Shown here piece after piece: positions 25,397 through 35,800 of a stretch of DNA of 64,000 nucleotides; within the stretch, counting starts at the first letter, position 1; every line of letters starts with the position of its first letter. The notes beneath the pieces were generated by a model, which was not told the DNA's origin, did no database searches, and saw nothing but the letters and a program-made list of their open reading frames with translations. Source of the stretch: a virus; the IMG/VR virus record IMGVR_UViG_3300035670_000067, positions 1-64,000 of that record; one strand, given 5' to 3'. The position numbers were made by a program, and so were the translations under genes.

Positions 25397-26319
25397 TAGA
25401 ATGTTGATCCTATGGTTAAACCGCTAATTGGATCTGGCGCTTGTCCATCAATCGTAACGGACACAGTCTCAACATTGCTTTCTTCTACACCATCACTGGT
25501 CACAGCGCGAATAACTATAAGGAATGTTTTATTCTCTTCCCCGTCATACAACTGTGTGGTCGTATATGTCTGCATTATACCATTCGCTCTAGTGAATTCA
25601 AAATATGTCGTATAATCAACAGTCCCAGTTCCATTATCATGATACAATCTGAATTTGGCTGCGGCATCTCCATAGATCCACGGGAACGATATCTTGATTT
25701 TTCCAGCATTCGCCGGTTCTGCGCCAAATGCGATATTCTTTATATTTTCATCTAACACAGATGGTGGAATATAATTAGCTCTAGGTATCACAATATGCAA
25801 CTCAAATTCTGTAGAACTGTACAGCCCGCTCTTATACGCCTCTATTCTAAATTTCCAAGTTCCATTAGATGGAAGATTATACGTTACGGAAGTTGTCGCA
25901 CTAGACAATAGATCAAATTGTTTTGTTGTATCAATAGATCCAGAACCCCAATTGCTGAATACGACGTAATTGTCCGGCGCTCCTGTGGATGGTGCTGTCC
26001 AACTCAACTTAACATGATGCCTATCAACATATGAATATTTAGGATATCTTGGCGGTGATGCAAAAGCGGGAATCAATATAGATCCATCTATGGAAGAGCT
26101 TTCATTACCTATGTCATCAAATGCAACTATTCTAAATTGATGAGTTGCATTGGAAAGCTGTTCTGTTATTACTTGATAAGTATCATTAGGATTCAAAAAT
26201 GTAGATCCGAAAACAATCGTCCCATTTGAAGATATTACTATCTTATCATCTCTAAAATGGACTGTCCTATCTCTACGGATAAAACGCCCATGCTTATTTC
26301 TTGCATGAGCAATGCGCAT
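25396..26319 (-). CDS. Fibronectin-type-III-like tail protein
   Basis: Protein of 307 aa made of beta-sandwich repeats. 'HQFRIVAFDDIGNESS', 'VKLSWTAPSTGAPDNYVVF' followed by 'WKFRIEAYKSGLYSS', and 'KTFLIVIRAVTSDGVEESNV' are three fibronectin-III/Ig-like edges. The N-terminus is basic ('MRIAHARNKHGRFIRRDR'). Such modules decorate phage tails and help weak surface attachment. It overlaps the small basic gene by 26 bases and the hub by one. Confidence 0.7.
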   Translation of the reverse strand: MRIAHARNKHGRFIRRDRTVHFRDDKIVISSNGTIVFGSTFLNPNDTYQVITEQLSNATHQFRIVAFDDIGNESSSIDGSILIPAFASPPRYPKYSYVDRHHVKLSWTAPSTGAPDNYVVFSNWGSGSIDTTKQFDLLSSATTSVTYNLPSNGTWKFRIEAYKSGLYSSTEFELHIVIPRANYIPPSVLDENIKNIAFGAEPANAGKIKISFPWIYGDAAAKFRLYHDNGTGTVDYTTYFEFTRANGIMQTYTTTQLYDGEENKTFLIVIRAVTSDGVEESNVETVSVTIDGQAPDPISGLTIGSTF

Positions 26320-26500
26320 CTTTCTTATTCTTTTCTTTGGTTGTCTTAACTAAGTCAAGCAACTTTTCCGCACCTTCAACGGCCAAATCATCTACAATAC
26401 CAGGAATAAATATTGTCGCTACTTTTGCGGCTGGAATTATACTTTTCAGAACAGTAACAGTTCCACGCCCAACATATTTGACAGTCTTCCAGATTTTCAT
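26294..26500 (-). CDS. Small amphipathic basic protein, 68 aa
   Basis: Begins 'MKIWKTVKYVGRGTVTVLKS' and contains a hydrophobic stretch ('IIPAAKVATIFIPGIV') followed by a charged tail ending 'HCSCKK'. It resembles small proteins found among tail genes of other phages, but I know no function. It overlaps the FN3-like gene by 26 bases and is two bases from the previous gene, so it is likely real. Confidence 0.6.
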   Translation of the reverse strand: MKIWKTVKYVGRGTVTVLKSIIPAAKVATIFIPGIVDDLAVEGAEKLLDLVKTTKEKNKKDAHCSCKK

Positions 26501-26502
26501 AC

Positions 26503-27072
26503 TTACTCCAGAGCTATATATGTTTCAGCACTTGAAAATGTTCCGAACGTAGTGGTGACAGAAGCGATCACATAATACCCCTTATTCTTTGTCAAGGTCG
26601 GGCTATTCTGCGATAGTACCGCCACACCATTCGTGAACGAGGAAGTGGTTAGCGAAAATTCTTCTTCATGATCTTCATTGTACACTGTCAATGAAATGGA
26701 GCTCAGTCCGGTCGTAATTAGTTCTCCATTTACATTTAGGAAAGCGAAGAATGTCAGCGCTAATGTATCTTCATCATAAACAGGAAGCACTACAAATTCT
26801 TTATGTTCTTTCTGTGAAAGATCGCTATATCTTATTTCAACTGATTTATATCTGTCAGCGTTGGCTAATGATGCGCCACCATCAATTACACCAACTATAT
26901 GTTCAAATTGCGAAGCTGATAAAATGTACTTATACCAACCTCCACCAATTTCTAAGATGGTTGGCTGTGTGTAATTTGTTCCATCTACTTCTTTTAGAGA
27001 AGTCCAAGTTGGCGATAATCCAGTTGCCGGAACACCGCTAGAAGAAAAGTAAACCGTGAAATAGTTTGCCAT
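26503..27072 (-). CDS. Virion beta-sandwich protein, 189 aa
   Basis: Starts 'MANYFTVYFSSSGVPATGLS' and continues 'PTWTSLKEVDGTNYTQPTIL' and 'EIGGGWYKY', a pattern recurring in phage tail or decoration proteins. The second half is Ig-like ('ISLTVYNEDHEEEFSLTT'). No enzyme motif. It directly follows the large Ser-rich adhesin gene and may be a tail accessory. Confidence 0.6.
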   Translation of the reverse strand: MANYFTVYFSSSGVPATGLSPTWTSLKEVDGTNYTQPTILEIGGGWYKYILSASQFEHIVGVIDGGASLANADRYKSVEIRYSDLSQKEHKEFVVLPVYDEDTLALTFFAFLNVNGELITTGLSSISLTVYNEDHEEEFSLTTSSFTNGVAVLSQNSPTLTKNKGYYVIASVTTTFGTFSSAETYIALE

Positions 27073-27093
27073 TTTGACCTCCTTACTAAATTA

Positions 27094-30000
27094 TCATTCG
27101 TCTATAATTTGCGAAGAAGTTTCGCTAACTGCCGTAGATGATGATGATGAAGATGAAGACGCATCGGCTAAAAGATAGGGTTGGAATGCCGTCGCAGGTG
27201 GCGTGAAGTCAGAAGTGTAGCGGGCAATTCCCTTTGATAATCTCAACTCTTCGAAATACGCATTAGCGTAACTGCTATTTTCGCCACTTTGGCCAATGAA
27301 CAAAGGGCACCCATCACTGGAGAAATCGCCGTCAGCGAACGTGCCGATAGACGCGCCATCTACGTAGTTCGTTACTGTGGAGCCACTGCGCACAAGTGCG
27401 ATATGATACCACGTATTCAAGCTCGGGCTCCACGACAGAAAACGCGAAGTGCCTGAGCCGGTGTAGAGGTACATCTGCGCACCGCCGGCGTAGTAGCCGA
27501 ACTGCCATCCTTTGGTGCCATCTCCTGTGCCATCATGCGCGCAAATGAAGGTGTTAGCGTTAGCCTTAAGCAATAACCAAAATTCTAATGTAAAATCACC
27601 ATTTCCAGCAGTACCTAAATCCCAATCTGTACTATTGGGAATACTTAAATCATCACCTGTCCCATCAAGATAACAGCTTGCTCCGCCGAACTTACAAAGA
27701 TTAACAATCTTCACGTCACCATTAGGCGTTATGGTATGACCAGTGATTCCCGAATCTGTAAATGTTGTAGAATTTTCAGCTCCTTCAAAATGTAATAATA
27801 AAGTTGTATTAGCATCAGAAGTAAAAGCTGTAGTAGAAGGAGTAAAATTAGAAGTATATCTTACATTAGTACTAATTCTAAATTCATCAACATATCCATT
27901 AAGAGGATAATCTGTTCTAAAACCAATTCTTAATCCTTGACTATATGAAGAACCAAGATCTGCTGTATATGCTCCATCTTCTAAGGTTTTAGATTTAGAA
28001 TCTCCATCGATAAATGTATACCATGTATTTCCATTTCTAACTATAGCAATATGATACCATGTATTGGTTGATGGAGTGAATGATACTGAATATTGAATGT
28101 CATATGCTGTACCATTATAACTCATAAAATATAATTTATGATTAGTATTATCATAAAGTGTTGTCATTGATGGATGTACACTATTCAAACAGCTCCAAAG
28201 ATGAGTATCTCCTAAAACATTCCATTTAACATAAAATTCTACAGTAAAATCTGAAGTTCCGTGTGGGAAATCTGTTGCACTATATGGAGTACTTAAATAA
28301 TCTCCATCTCCATCAAAATATCCAGCACCATTATCAATTTTCGCAGTATGAACAATCTTAGCATCTCCGCCAGGAGTCACAGTGTGAGGGGCAGATCCTC
28401 CTAATGCACTGTCTGTAAAAGTAGTCGATCCATCTACACCATCCATATGTAGTAACAGCACAGTATTCGGATCTATTTCAGTATCGTAAGATAGGGATGA
28501 TGATGAAGAGGAAGAAACATCGGATTCGGACGAAGATTCAGATGTTGACGATAGTGACGAAGTTTCGGACGCTTCGGTGGACGACGAAGACGACGACGAA
28601 GACGACGACGAAGACGACGACGAAGATATAGATGTTGATGAGGAGCTTGATTGACTGCTAAGTGAAGATATCGATGTTGATGAAGAGGTCAGACTAGCGA
28701 ATGTCGAGGAACTTGAACTCGACGAAGACAAACTTGTAGAACTAGATGAAGAACTGGCTGAAGAAGTTTCACCAGCTTCAGTCGACGAAGAAGAACTGGA
28801 TGAACTCGACGAACTAAATGAAGAGCTTGAAGATTGTGAAGTCGAACTGTAGCTGCTCAGACTACTCAACGACGAAGAAGACCAACTTGAAAATTCTCGC
28901 GAAGAAGCTGTTGATGAACTCGACCAACTCGAATATTCTTGTGAAGTTAGGCTAGATGATGAACTACTTTCCTCACCAAATGGATCTATTTCTTTTATTT
29001 TCAGTATACCACTTTTCAGAATCTTTGATCCATGACCCACACCGGTCTTACCATCTATTTCTCCAACGACTGTTGAAGTAATAGCCCCACTGCCGCCATT
29101 GGTATACATGTTAAAGTGGTCCACATCATATATTTCAGCCTTCTTGTGCTTCCATTGAAGCACTGCTGATTTGCCAGAAGTTTTTCTTGTCTTATTGAAA
29201 ACAAACTTTTGATGGGGGATGGCGTACACGTCTATGTCAAATATACTATCTGGATCTCCAATATATACATCATATTGATTAGATTGACATTCTGCAACTT
29301 TATCATCATTTACATAGAGCGCATACCACTGTTCTAATTGATCTTCTGTCCAATCAGAACTAGTTACTAAATCCCACAAAACGCGAATATATCCGGTTCT
29401 ATTTCTTAACCATTTCCAATATTGATTGGATGGTTCAAACTGGATTCTAGCATGATGTATTGAAAGTTCATTTCTATAACTATCACTAGTGACATAGAGA
29501 GTTGCTACGTCGTCAGCGCTATAGGCATAATGTGATTCTATACGCATCTTCAGCCATATGCCAATAGATTCGCCAGACGCTAAACTTCCGATATAGAAAG
29601 AATATTCTGAAGAAGATGAACTGGACGACGATGATGAAGATGAAGAACTAGATGCTGAAGTGCTAGACAGACTTGATGATGAAGATATCGAATAAAACGA
29701 TTCTATAAGATCTTCAGATGTCAATGATGTTTCAGATGTCGAAGATGAAAGGCTGCTCACATCATCGGCAGAACTCGATTCCGAACTGCTACTGGTTCGA
29801 TATTCTGAACTGGCCGAGCTTCTACTTGAAGTCGATAAAGTCGAAGATGATGAACTTGAAAATGATGAACTTTCCGAAGCTAATGTGGATGATGATGAAT
29901 GACTTGACACACTGCTCGAAGCTGAAATAAATGTTGAAGATGAAGATGATGTTACTCCAGCTTCTGTAGATGATGTTGAATCTGCAACACTAGATGTAGA

Positions 30001-31992
30001 TGTGCTGCTACTTGTAGTAGACATTATTGAAGAACTGCTTGAAGACTCTTCGCTAACTGAACTTTCACTAGAAAAATCAGTATCAGCTATGCCTAATCCA
30101 AATTCATAATGAGCGTGTCTTCCGGGCACACAATGGGGATTTCTTATTATGTCGTCCCCATCTACAACTATGCCATTCAGCCCTCTTTCTATAGCGAATG
30201 TCACTACATCGTTATACGTCTTATTCTTTAGACTCAGCCTTATCCCAGCAATGGTTCCAGCGGTTGTGTTCTTTATGAATACTTTTCTATATTGTGTATA
30301 TCTGTAAGATGATCTAATCAGACCAGTAGTAAACACACTAAATGGATCTGTTGTATCATCGTATTCTTCATTGGATATCGCACCGCCTTCTAAATTCAAA
30401 GTATCTTGATAATGATACTCTGGCTTATAGAAGGAAAGTTCTTTTATCGTTGATGATGAAGAACTTGATGATGATGAACTAAATGAACTTGTCGAACTGG
30501 ACGTGTAGCTTATTGAAGAACTACTGGACGATGAAGAAGATGAAAATGTCGAACTGCTGGATGATGAAGATGAAGTAACGCCGGCAGCAGTAGAACTGCT
30601 TGATGATGAAAGCGAAGATGGTGATGAACTTTCTCCACCGCTACTCAAATCCGATATTGAAGAAGACGATGAACTCCAGGAACTGAACTCTCTAGAAGAA
30701 CTGCTAGAATTAGAAGACAACGAAGATGAAGAACTATATCCACTTAATTCTACCGAAGAATCTGATGATGCTGAAGATGATGAACTCCATGAATTTAGCT
30801 CTAATGAGGATGAAGATGATGATAATCCCGGACCATCATAAACTAATGCAGATTCTTCGAGATTATACGCTACTAAATCTAATGCTCCCATTTCATCGGG
30901 AATCGTCGGCCAATTTGGAACCCTGTCGAATGACCACCAGCAACGAAGATTGTTTGTCGCACTATGCCGCGCCAAATCTAATGGATTTCCATTATTGAAT
31001 AACTCTGCAACTTCACCCTGCGCATCTTCGCCAACCCCAATATCACCATCAGTAAACTGTTTATCCCAGAATGAAATCTCATCATAGAATCCACCAGCTT
31101 GAATCGCCGCAGATGAATATCTTCTTGGAATATGAACAAACATAGCTGTAGAAACTAAATCTTCAACACCAACCAAGGAAACTGTACCTATCAAGACATT
31201 ATCAATATATACCTTCAGAACGCCGCCCTTATCAGCACTATAAACTATATGATGCCAGCGTCCATCCATAACTTGCAAAGTCACATCAGCTTTACTATTA
31301 GTCACCGCCGTGATTTTTGCTGTTCCAGCCTGATTGTACAAAACTGCTCTTAACTTCCATGATGTTGAACTTGTGTTTATCAGCATCACTGCGTGAGCAT
31401 AAAACAAACCTATTGATAAGATTCTAACTTGCTCTAAATTAGCATAATCGCCGGCGTTCAATTTCTCAAATTTGTGATATAAAGAAACTGTGAATGACAG
31501 TCTTTTCAATAATAGTTCATTCTGCGCGGATTCTAAATATCCATCATCACTGTCTAACTGTATACCGCCTATGTTGGCTATACTTGATGAAGAAGAATTA
31601 CCAGTAGATTCACTAAACGAAGATTCGCTTTGACTAGAACTTGACCAACTTCTATATTCTTGCGAAGTGGAAGAACTTGAATTCGAAGTCAAGCTTGTGG
31701 AACTAGAACTTGACCAACTTGAAAATTCCCGCGAAGAAGCTGAACTTAATTCTGATGTGGATGAACTTGACCAAGTATCTAATTCTAAACTTGAACTTGA
31801 CCAGCTTGAATATTCTTCACTAGAAGACGATGAGCTAAACTCATGTCCAGATATTGACGATGATGACGAAGACGAAGATTGTGAAGATAATGAAGTGGAA
31901 GATAATGAAGTGGAAGAAGATGATGACGATGATGATGATGACAGTGAAGAGCTTGAATATGATGAATATTCTATTGATGAACTGCTTGACAT
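27094..31992 (-). CDS. Giant serine-rich multi-LamG adhesin / tail fibre protein
   Basis: Protein of 1632 aa with alternating folded and Ser-rich parts. Ser-rich 1-142; LamG-like domain ~142-389 ('GGIQLDSDDGYLESAQNEL', 'DGRWHHIVYSADKGG'); Ser-rich to ~515; beta domain ~517-640; Ser-rich to ~795; beta domain ~795-1005; Ser-rich to ~1168; two tandem LamG domains ~1168-1390 and ~1392-1612 ('NTWYHIAIVRNGNTWY', 'NTWYHIALVRSGSTV'); short Ser-rich end. Shared motifs include 'EYSSWSSSS' and 'STEASETSS'. LamG domains bind glycans or proteins, so a receptor-binding role is likely. The Ser tracts use mixed codons and could be flexible O-glycosylated stalks. It is encoded after the tape measure and the gene at 31994-32812. 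Confidence 0.8.
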   Translation of the reverse strand: MSSSSSIEYSSYSSSSLSSSSSSSSSSTSLSSTSLSSQSSSSSSSSISGHEFSSSSSSEEYSSWSSSSLELDTWSSSSTSELSSASSREFSSWSSSSSTSLTSNSSSSTSQEYRSWSSSSQSESSFSESTGNSSSSSIANIGGIQLDSDDGYLESAQNELLLKRLSFTVSLYHKFEKLNAGDYANLEQVRILSIGLFYAHAVMLINTSSTSWKLRAVLYNQAGTAKITAVTNSKADVTLQVMDGRWHHIVYSADKGGVLKVYIDNVLIGTVSLVGVEDLVSTAMFVHIPRRYSSAAIQAGGFYDEISFWDKQFTDGDIGVGEDAQGEVAELFNNGNPLDLARHSATNNLRCWWSFDRVPNWPTIPDEMGALDLVAYNLEESALVYDGPGLSSSSSSLELNSWSSSSSASSDSSVELSGYSSSSSLSSNSSSSSREFSSWSSSSSSISDLSSGGESSSPSSLSSSSSSTAAGVTSSSSSSSSTFSSSSSSSSSSISYTSSSTSSFSSSSSSSSSSTIKELSFYKPEYHYQDTLNLEGGAISNEEYDDTTDPFSVFTTGLIRSSYRYTQYRKVFIKNTTAGTIAGIRLSLKNKTYNDVVTFAIERGLNGIVVDGDDIIRNPHCVPGRHAHYEFGLGIADTDFSSESSVSEESSSSSSIMSTTSSSTSTSSVADSTSSTEAGVTSSSSSTFISASSSVSSHSSSSTLASESSSFSSSSSSTLSTSSRSSASSEYRTSSSSESSSADDVSSLSSSTSETSLTSEDLIESFYSISSSSSLSSTSASSSSSSSSSSSSSSSEYSFYIGSLASGESIGIWLKMRIESHYAYSADDVATLYVTSDSYRNELSIHHARIQFEPSNQYWKWLRNRTGYIRVLWDLVTSSDWTEDQLEQWYALYVNDDKVAECQSNQYDVYIGDPDSIFDIDVYAIPHQKFVFNKTRKTSGKSAVLQWKHKKAEIYDVDHFNMYTNGGSGAITSTVVGEIDGKTGVGHGSKILKSGILKIKEIDPFGEESSSSSSLTSQEYSSWSSSSTASSREFSSWSSSSLSSLSSYSSTSQSSSSSFSSSSSSSSSSSTEAGETSSASSSSSSTSLSSSSSSSSTFASLTSSSTSISSLSSQSSSSSTSISSSSSSSSSSSSSSSSTEASETSSLSSTSESSSESDVSSSSSSSLSYDTEIDPNTVLLLHMDGVDGSTTFTDSALGGSAPHTVTPGGDAKIVHTAKIDNGAGYFDGDGDYLSTPYSATDFPHGTSDFTVEFYVKWNVLGDTHLWSCLNSVHPSMTTLYDNTNHKLYFMSYNGTAYDIQYSVSFTPSTNTWYHIAIVRNGNTWYTFIDGDSKSKTLEDGAYTADLGSSYSQGLRIGFRTDYPLNGYVDEFRISTNVRYTSNFTPSTTAFTSDANTTLLLHFEGAENSTTFTDSGITGHTITPNGDVKIVNLCKFGGASCYLDGTGDDLSIPNSTDWDLGTAGNGDFTLEFWLLLKANANTFICAHDGTGDGTKGWQFGYYAGGAQMYLYTGSGTSRFLSWSPSLNTWYHIALVRSGSTVTNYVDGASIGTFADGDFSSDGCPLFIGQSGENSSYANAYFEELRLSKGIARYTSDFTPPATAFQPYLLADASSSSSSSSTAVSETSSQIIDE

Positions 31993-31993
31993 A

Positions 31994-32812
31994 TTAACAC
32001 TGCAAGCTCATTTGGAATTGCAGATCATATAGCAATGTTCCAGAACCATTACCTTCAGAATCTTTGCCGCCATTACTTGTGCCAGTGTTTAATCCTGTCA
32101 TTATCACATTCTCATATGTATTTCCATTCAAGAATAATGTCCCGATCTTACCCAGAGGTCCACAACTACAAAGATAGTTGAACATATAGGCCTCTTTGTG
32201 TTGTACTGAAGTATGCGCCAGCCAGCAACTTAGGGCTATAGTAACAATACCATCGTTCAAATTGGATACAGGCGCATTCGTTCTGAATTTTCTTGGTCTT
32301 GACAATTGTGAAAATGATACGGGCATCGCAGCTTCCCAGTTATTGTAGAATCTAAATCTAAATTCACTAAAGGACTGGTCTTTATCTTGATACTTATATT
32401 GAAAATAACCATCTCTGACTTGCGTCGTGCTGGGCTGAGCCTGCATGAAGTTTTGGCTATCGGAAAGTATGAAATCTAAACTGTATCGAAAATATTGATT
32501 ATGAGTCATAACGTCAAAATCTACAGATGCTGGCACTACATCTTGATACGTGTTATCGTTTACGATTAAATTGGCTCTGCTATGCTTGGCGACTTCTTCG
32601 CCAAGATTGTAATGCAGAGCTTCTATCTCTGTCTTTGTCTTATTGGCTATATGCCACGAACAGTCTATGGTGATCCTTCTATCTACTTCGTCAGATGGTT
32701 TTAGCAGAGCGCCTATCGCTCTGGGGAATGTTAATGATATCGGATTGCTAGAACCGGAAAATGCGACGTTCGTTATGTGAGATATTCTGACCCCTCCAAG
32801 AATAGCTGACAT
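31994..32812 (-). CDS. Tail protein after the tape measure (distal-tail-like, tentative)
   Basis: Protein of 272 aa, beta-rich ('SGSSNPISLTFPRAIGALLK', 'RITIDCSWHIANKTK', 'NQYFRYSLDFILSDSQNF'). Its start touches the end of the tape measure gene by one base, the position normally held by distal-tail or tail-tip proteins. No clear motif; assignment is positional. Confidence 0.5.
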   Translation of the reverse strand: MSAILGGVRISHITNVAFSGSSNPISLTFPRAIGALLKPSDEVDRRITIDCSWHIANKTKTEIEALHYNLGEEVAKHSRANLIVNDNTYQDVVPASVDFDVMTHNQYFRYSLDFILSDSQNFMQAQPSTTQVRDGYFQYKYQDKDQSFSEFRFRFYNNWEAAMPVSFSQLSRPRKFRTNAPVSNLNDGIVTIALSCWLAHTSVQHKEAYMFNYLCSCGPLGKIGTLFLNGNTYENVIMTGLNTGTSNGGKDSEGNGSGTLLYDLQFQMSLQC

Positions 32813-35800
32813 TATGCAACACTCCAGACATCGCCAGTGCCAGCGTTATCGAAGACACTCACACCACCTCTTTTCCCAGCAACTGCCCCTCTATTTTCTT
32901 CTCTAAGTCTGCGCATAGCGTTTAGCATACCAGTTTCAACAGCTTGCGCAGTTTCTTTCTGTGTCGCTTCTCCGCCCCTAACTGTAAGCGGATCAGGCGA
33001 AATATTGAGCTGTTTCTGTATCTCGCCGATTAACCCTTCCCAAGTTCCCTGCCCCTGTATAGCTCTTTCCTTATAATCAACCTTACCAAACGCTGCTTCT
33101 ATCTTGTCAACTTGTGATCTAACGTATGCATCTCTGGCGGCAGCATCTTGAATCTCAGCAGCATTCGCTGCGACTTCTTTCATGTATCTGTTATAAACAG
33201 TGCGAGAAGCTTTTGTTATTTGAGAAGCTGTCCAATTAGTCTTGGGGAGACCACCAGTGAATGTCTGTCCAGCATATGTTCCACTTCGCGCTGCTCTTTG
33301 AGCTTTCTCAGCTATTGACTGTCTTCTGGTTTTTTCATAATCATGAATATCTGTTAAGACTTGAGCCTTATTGCCAGCAGCACCGGCGGCTCTCGCTGCT
33401 CCAGCTTGCCCGCTAAGATAGTCTAAAATCTTTTCGCCATATTCTTTCAGTGTATCGGTGACTTGACCGATGCTATTTTCTATAGCTTGAGCAGCAATCT
33501 CAGCATTGTCTTTAAGTAACTTTTCATTTTCTTTTATCTTGTCAGCAACTCTAGCACGTTCTCTCTTGACTGCGTCAGAAGCGTTTTTGGTATTAGGATC
33601 AAAGAATTGATCTGCATTCGCAAAAAGATTTTTTAATACTTCTGGCGTCGCCTTATCAAACCTTACATCTAATCCGAATTTTTTTGCTATATCCAAAGAG
33701 GCCGCTTGCAGCATAGTGTCAAACGCGAACATAGCCGGAGACGTGTATTTTAAAATATTCCAGATCAATTGGAAAATTCCATATAATGCATACGCTGTCG
33801 TCACGATAGACTTCAATCCATTATAAACACTTCTAACTCCATCCATTATAGTTGTGATAACTTTATTGTCGCTATTCAATATCCAATCAAATATCTGTAA
33901 TATGATATCATATATCTTATACAACGCGATTGTTCCAGCAACTAAAAACGTCTCCCACAACCATTTCATAGCTGACACAGTTTCGCCAGAAAATATAGAA
34001 TTCTTCATTAAAGCTCCGATATCGAATGAAGCTATCAGAACTCCAATCTGAGATAATAACCAGATTAATCCTAATGACGCATAAGTCAACGCTTTGTTTA
34101 TAGCGAAAACGATCATGCTGTAAATTTCTTGTCCGAATCTTTTCAATTTATCTACACTATACATATCGCCTCTAAATATACCAACGAACACGTTCTTTAT
34201 TTTTTCGCCAATCGTAAGTATTTTCAACAATGCGTCTGAGACTATTCTGGCAAACATAATGATATAATTTGTATCGCCCATTTTCATCATACTGGTGAAA
34301 AATTTATAGATATCCATAAGTTTAGACTTTATCTTTTCTATGACTTGAGGATCGAACATCGTACCATGCACTAATGATTTCACCGCTTCCAAGAATTTCT
34401 CGAAAGAAGCTTTCATGAAATCAACCACTGGTCTGAGTACCACTAAGGCTTTACCAAATCTTTCGATTATAGATTCTATTCTGGACGATGTCAGAATTTT
34501 TCCTAATTCTTTCCAATATGACATCATCTTATTGGAAAAAACTGTCGCAGATAAAAGTTTATCAAGCAACTTAGCGAATGACAATTTCGCAACATTTATT
34601 GTTTCATTGATTCTCGCTAACTTACTTTGCATCGTGTTTAGCGCCATCCCAACCTGTGCAGAAACAGATTTTTCAAGTTTTTCAAACTCTTGACGCATCT
34701 GCGCTATTTCTTCAATCGCACCCTTCTTACTAAAGATACCAAATGCTCTACGAGCTTGCACCAAGCCGAAAACTTTAGATAATTTTTCAACTGGGATTTT
34801 ACCCAGTTGTTGAATCATCTGAGCGAATCCTTCACCAAATCCGCGCTTCTTTGTTACATCCTGTATTTTATTCATATCCAAGCCAAGAGCTTCCATCTCT
34901 TTCCTGGCTTTACTCGAAGGTCTATAAACAGCTTCTGCGAATCTCTGCATATATTTACTGCTAGTCCCGGCAGAACCTCTGCCAAATGCGCGAGTCAGAT
35001 ACGCCAACTGTATCGCGGCTTCTCTAGCAGGAACACCTAATGATTCGAGAATAGAAGCTGCAGATGACAATGCTGGACCATACTCTTGCAGTGTAGTAAC
35101 GCCTAAGGTCGTACCAGCATTCAATATTCTGCCAGCTTCAGCAGCATCTTTCAATTGACTCTTATAAGCGTTGAAGAAAGTTACCAATGAATTTGTCGCT
35201 TCGCCCAAGTCTGACATATCACCCATCGCCAACTGTACTGAAGCTCTCAGAACATCAAGCGCTTCTTTCTGAGTACGAAACCCTGATGACAATGTATTGA
35301 ACATCGCTTCGTTTATAGCTTCAAACGACATACCAGTTCTATACATCATTTTTTGAACTGCTGTCATCACCCACTGGAATTTAGTTCCATAGATATCAAT
35401 TACTTCTTGTGCGGCCTTAACAGCACCTCTTTCAAACGAAACAAATAACACAAGACTGTCGTTAGCGAATTTAGCGATACTTTCTAAGATATTATTCATT
35501 GACATCCGTGTCAATGCAGCAAGCCCCTTCCAGAAAGAAGACCAAATTTCTTTTATGACTCTCACAGATCCCTTAACTATAGCGCCAATAATTCTAAATC
35601 CAGCAGTCAACACATCACCGATGACTTTCATGGATTTAGTAACTATATCAATAACTTCTTCAAATATGAGTTGAATACGTCCAGCAATTACTTGTATTGT
35701 GGATATTACTCCCATGACAACTAATGTGATACCGGCCATCACCGCAGCACCAATCGCTGTGCCGCCACCTGGACCGCCAGCTAATGTCCCGATAATACCA

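Noticed and set aside
31667-32032. Plus-strand acidic frame opposite the adhesin's start
   Set aside because: Antisense of serine codons gives Asp/Glu/Leu; the minus-strand gene has domain structure and coupling.
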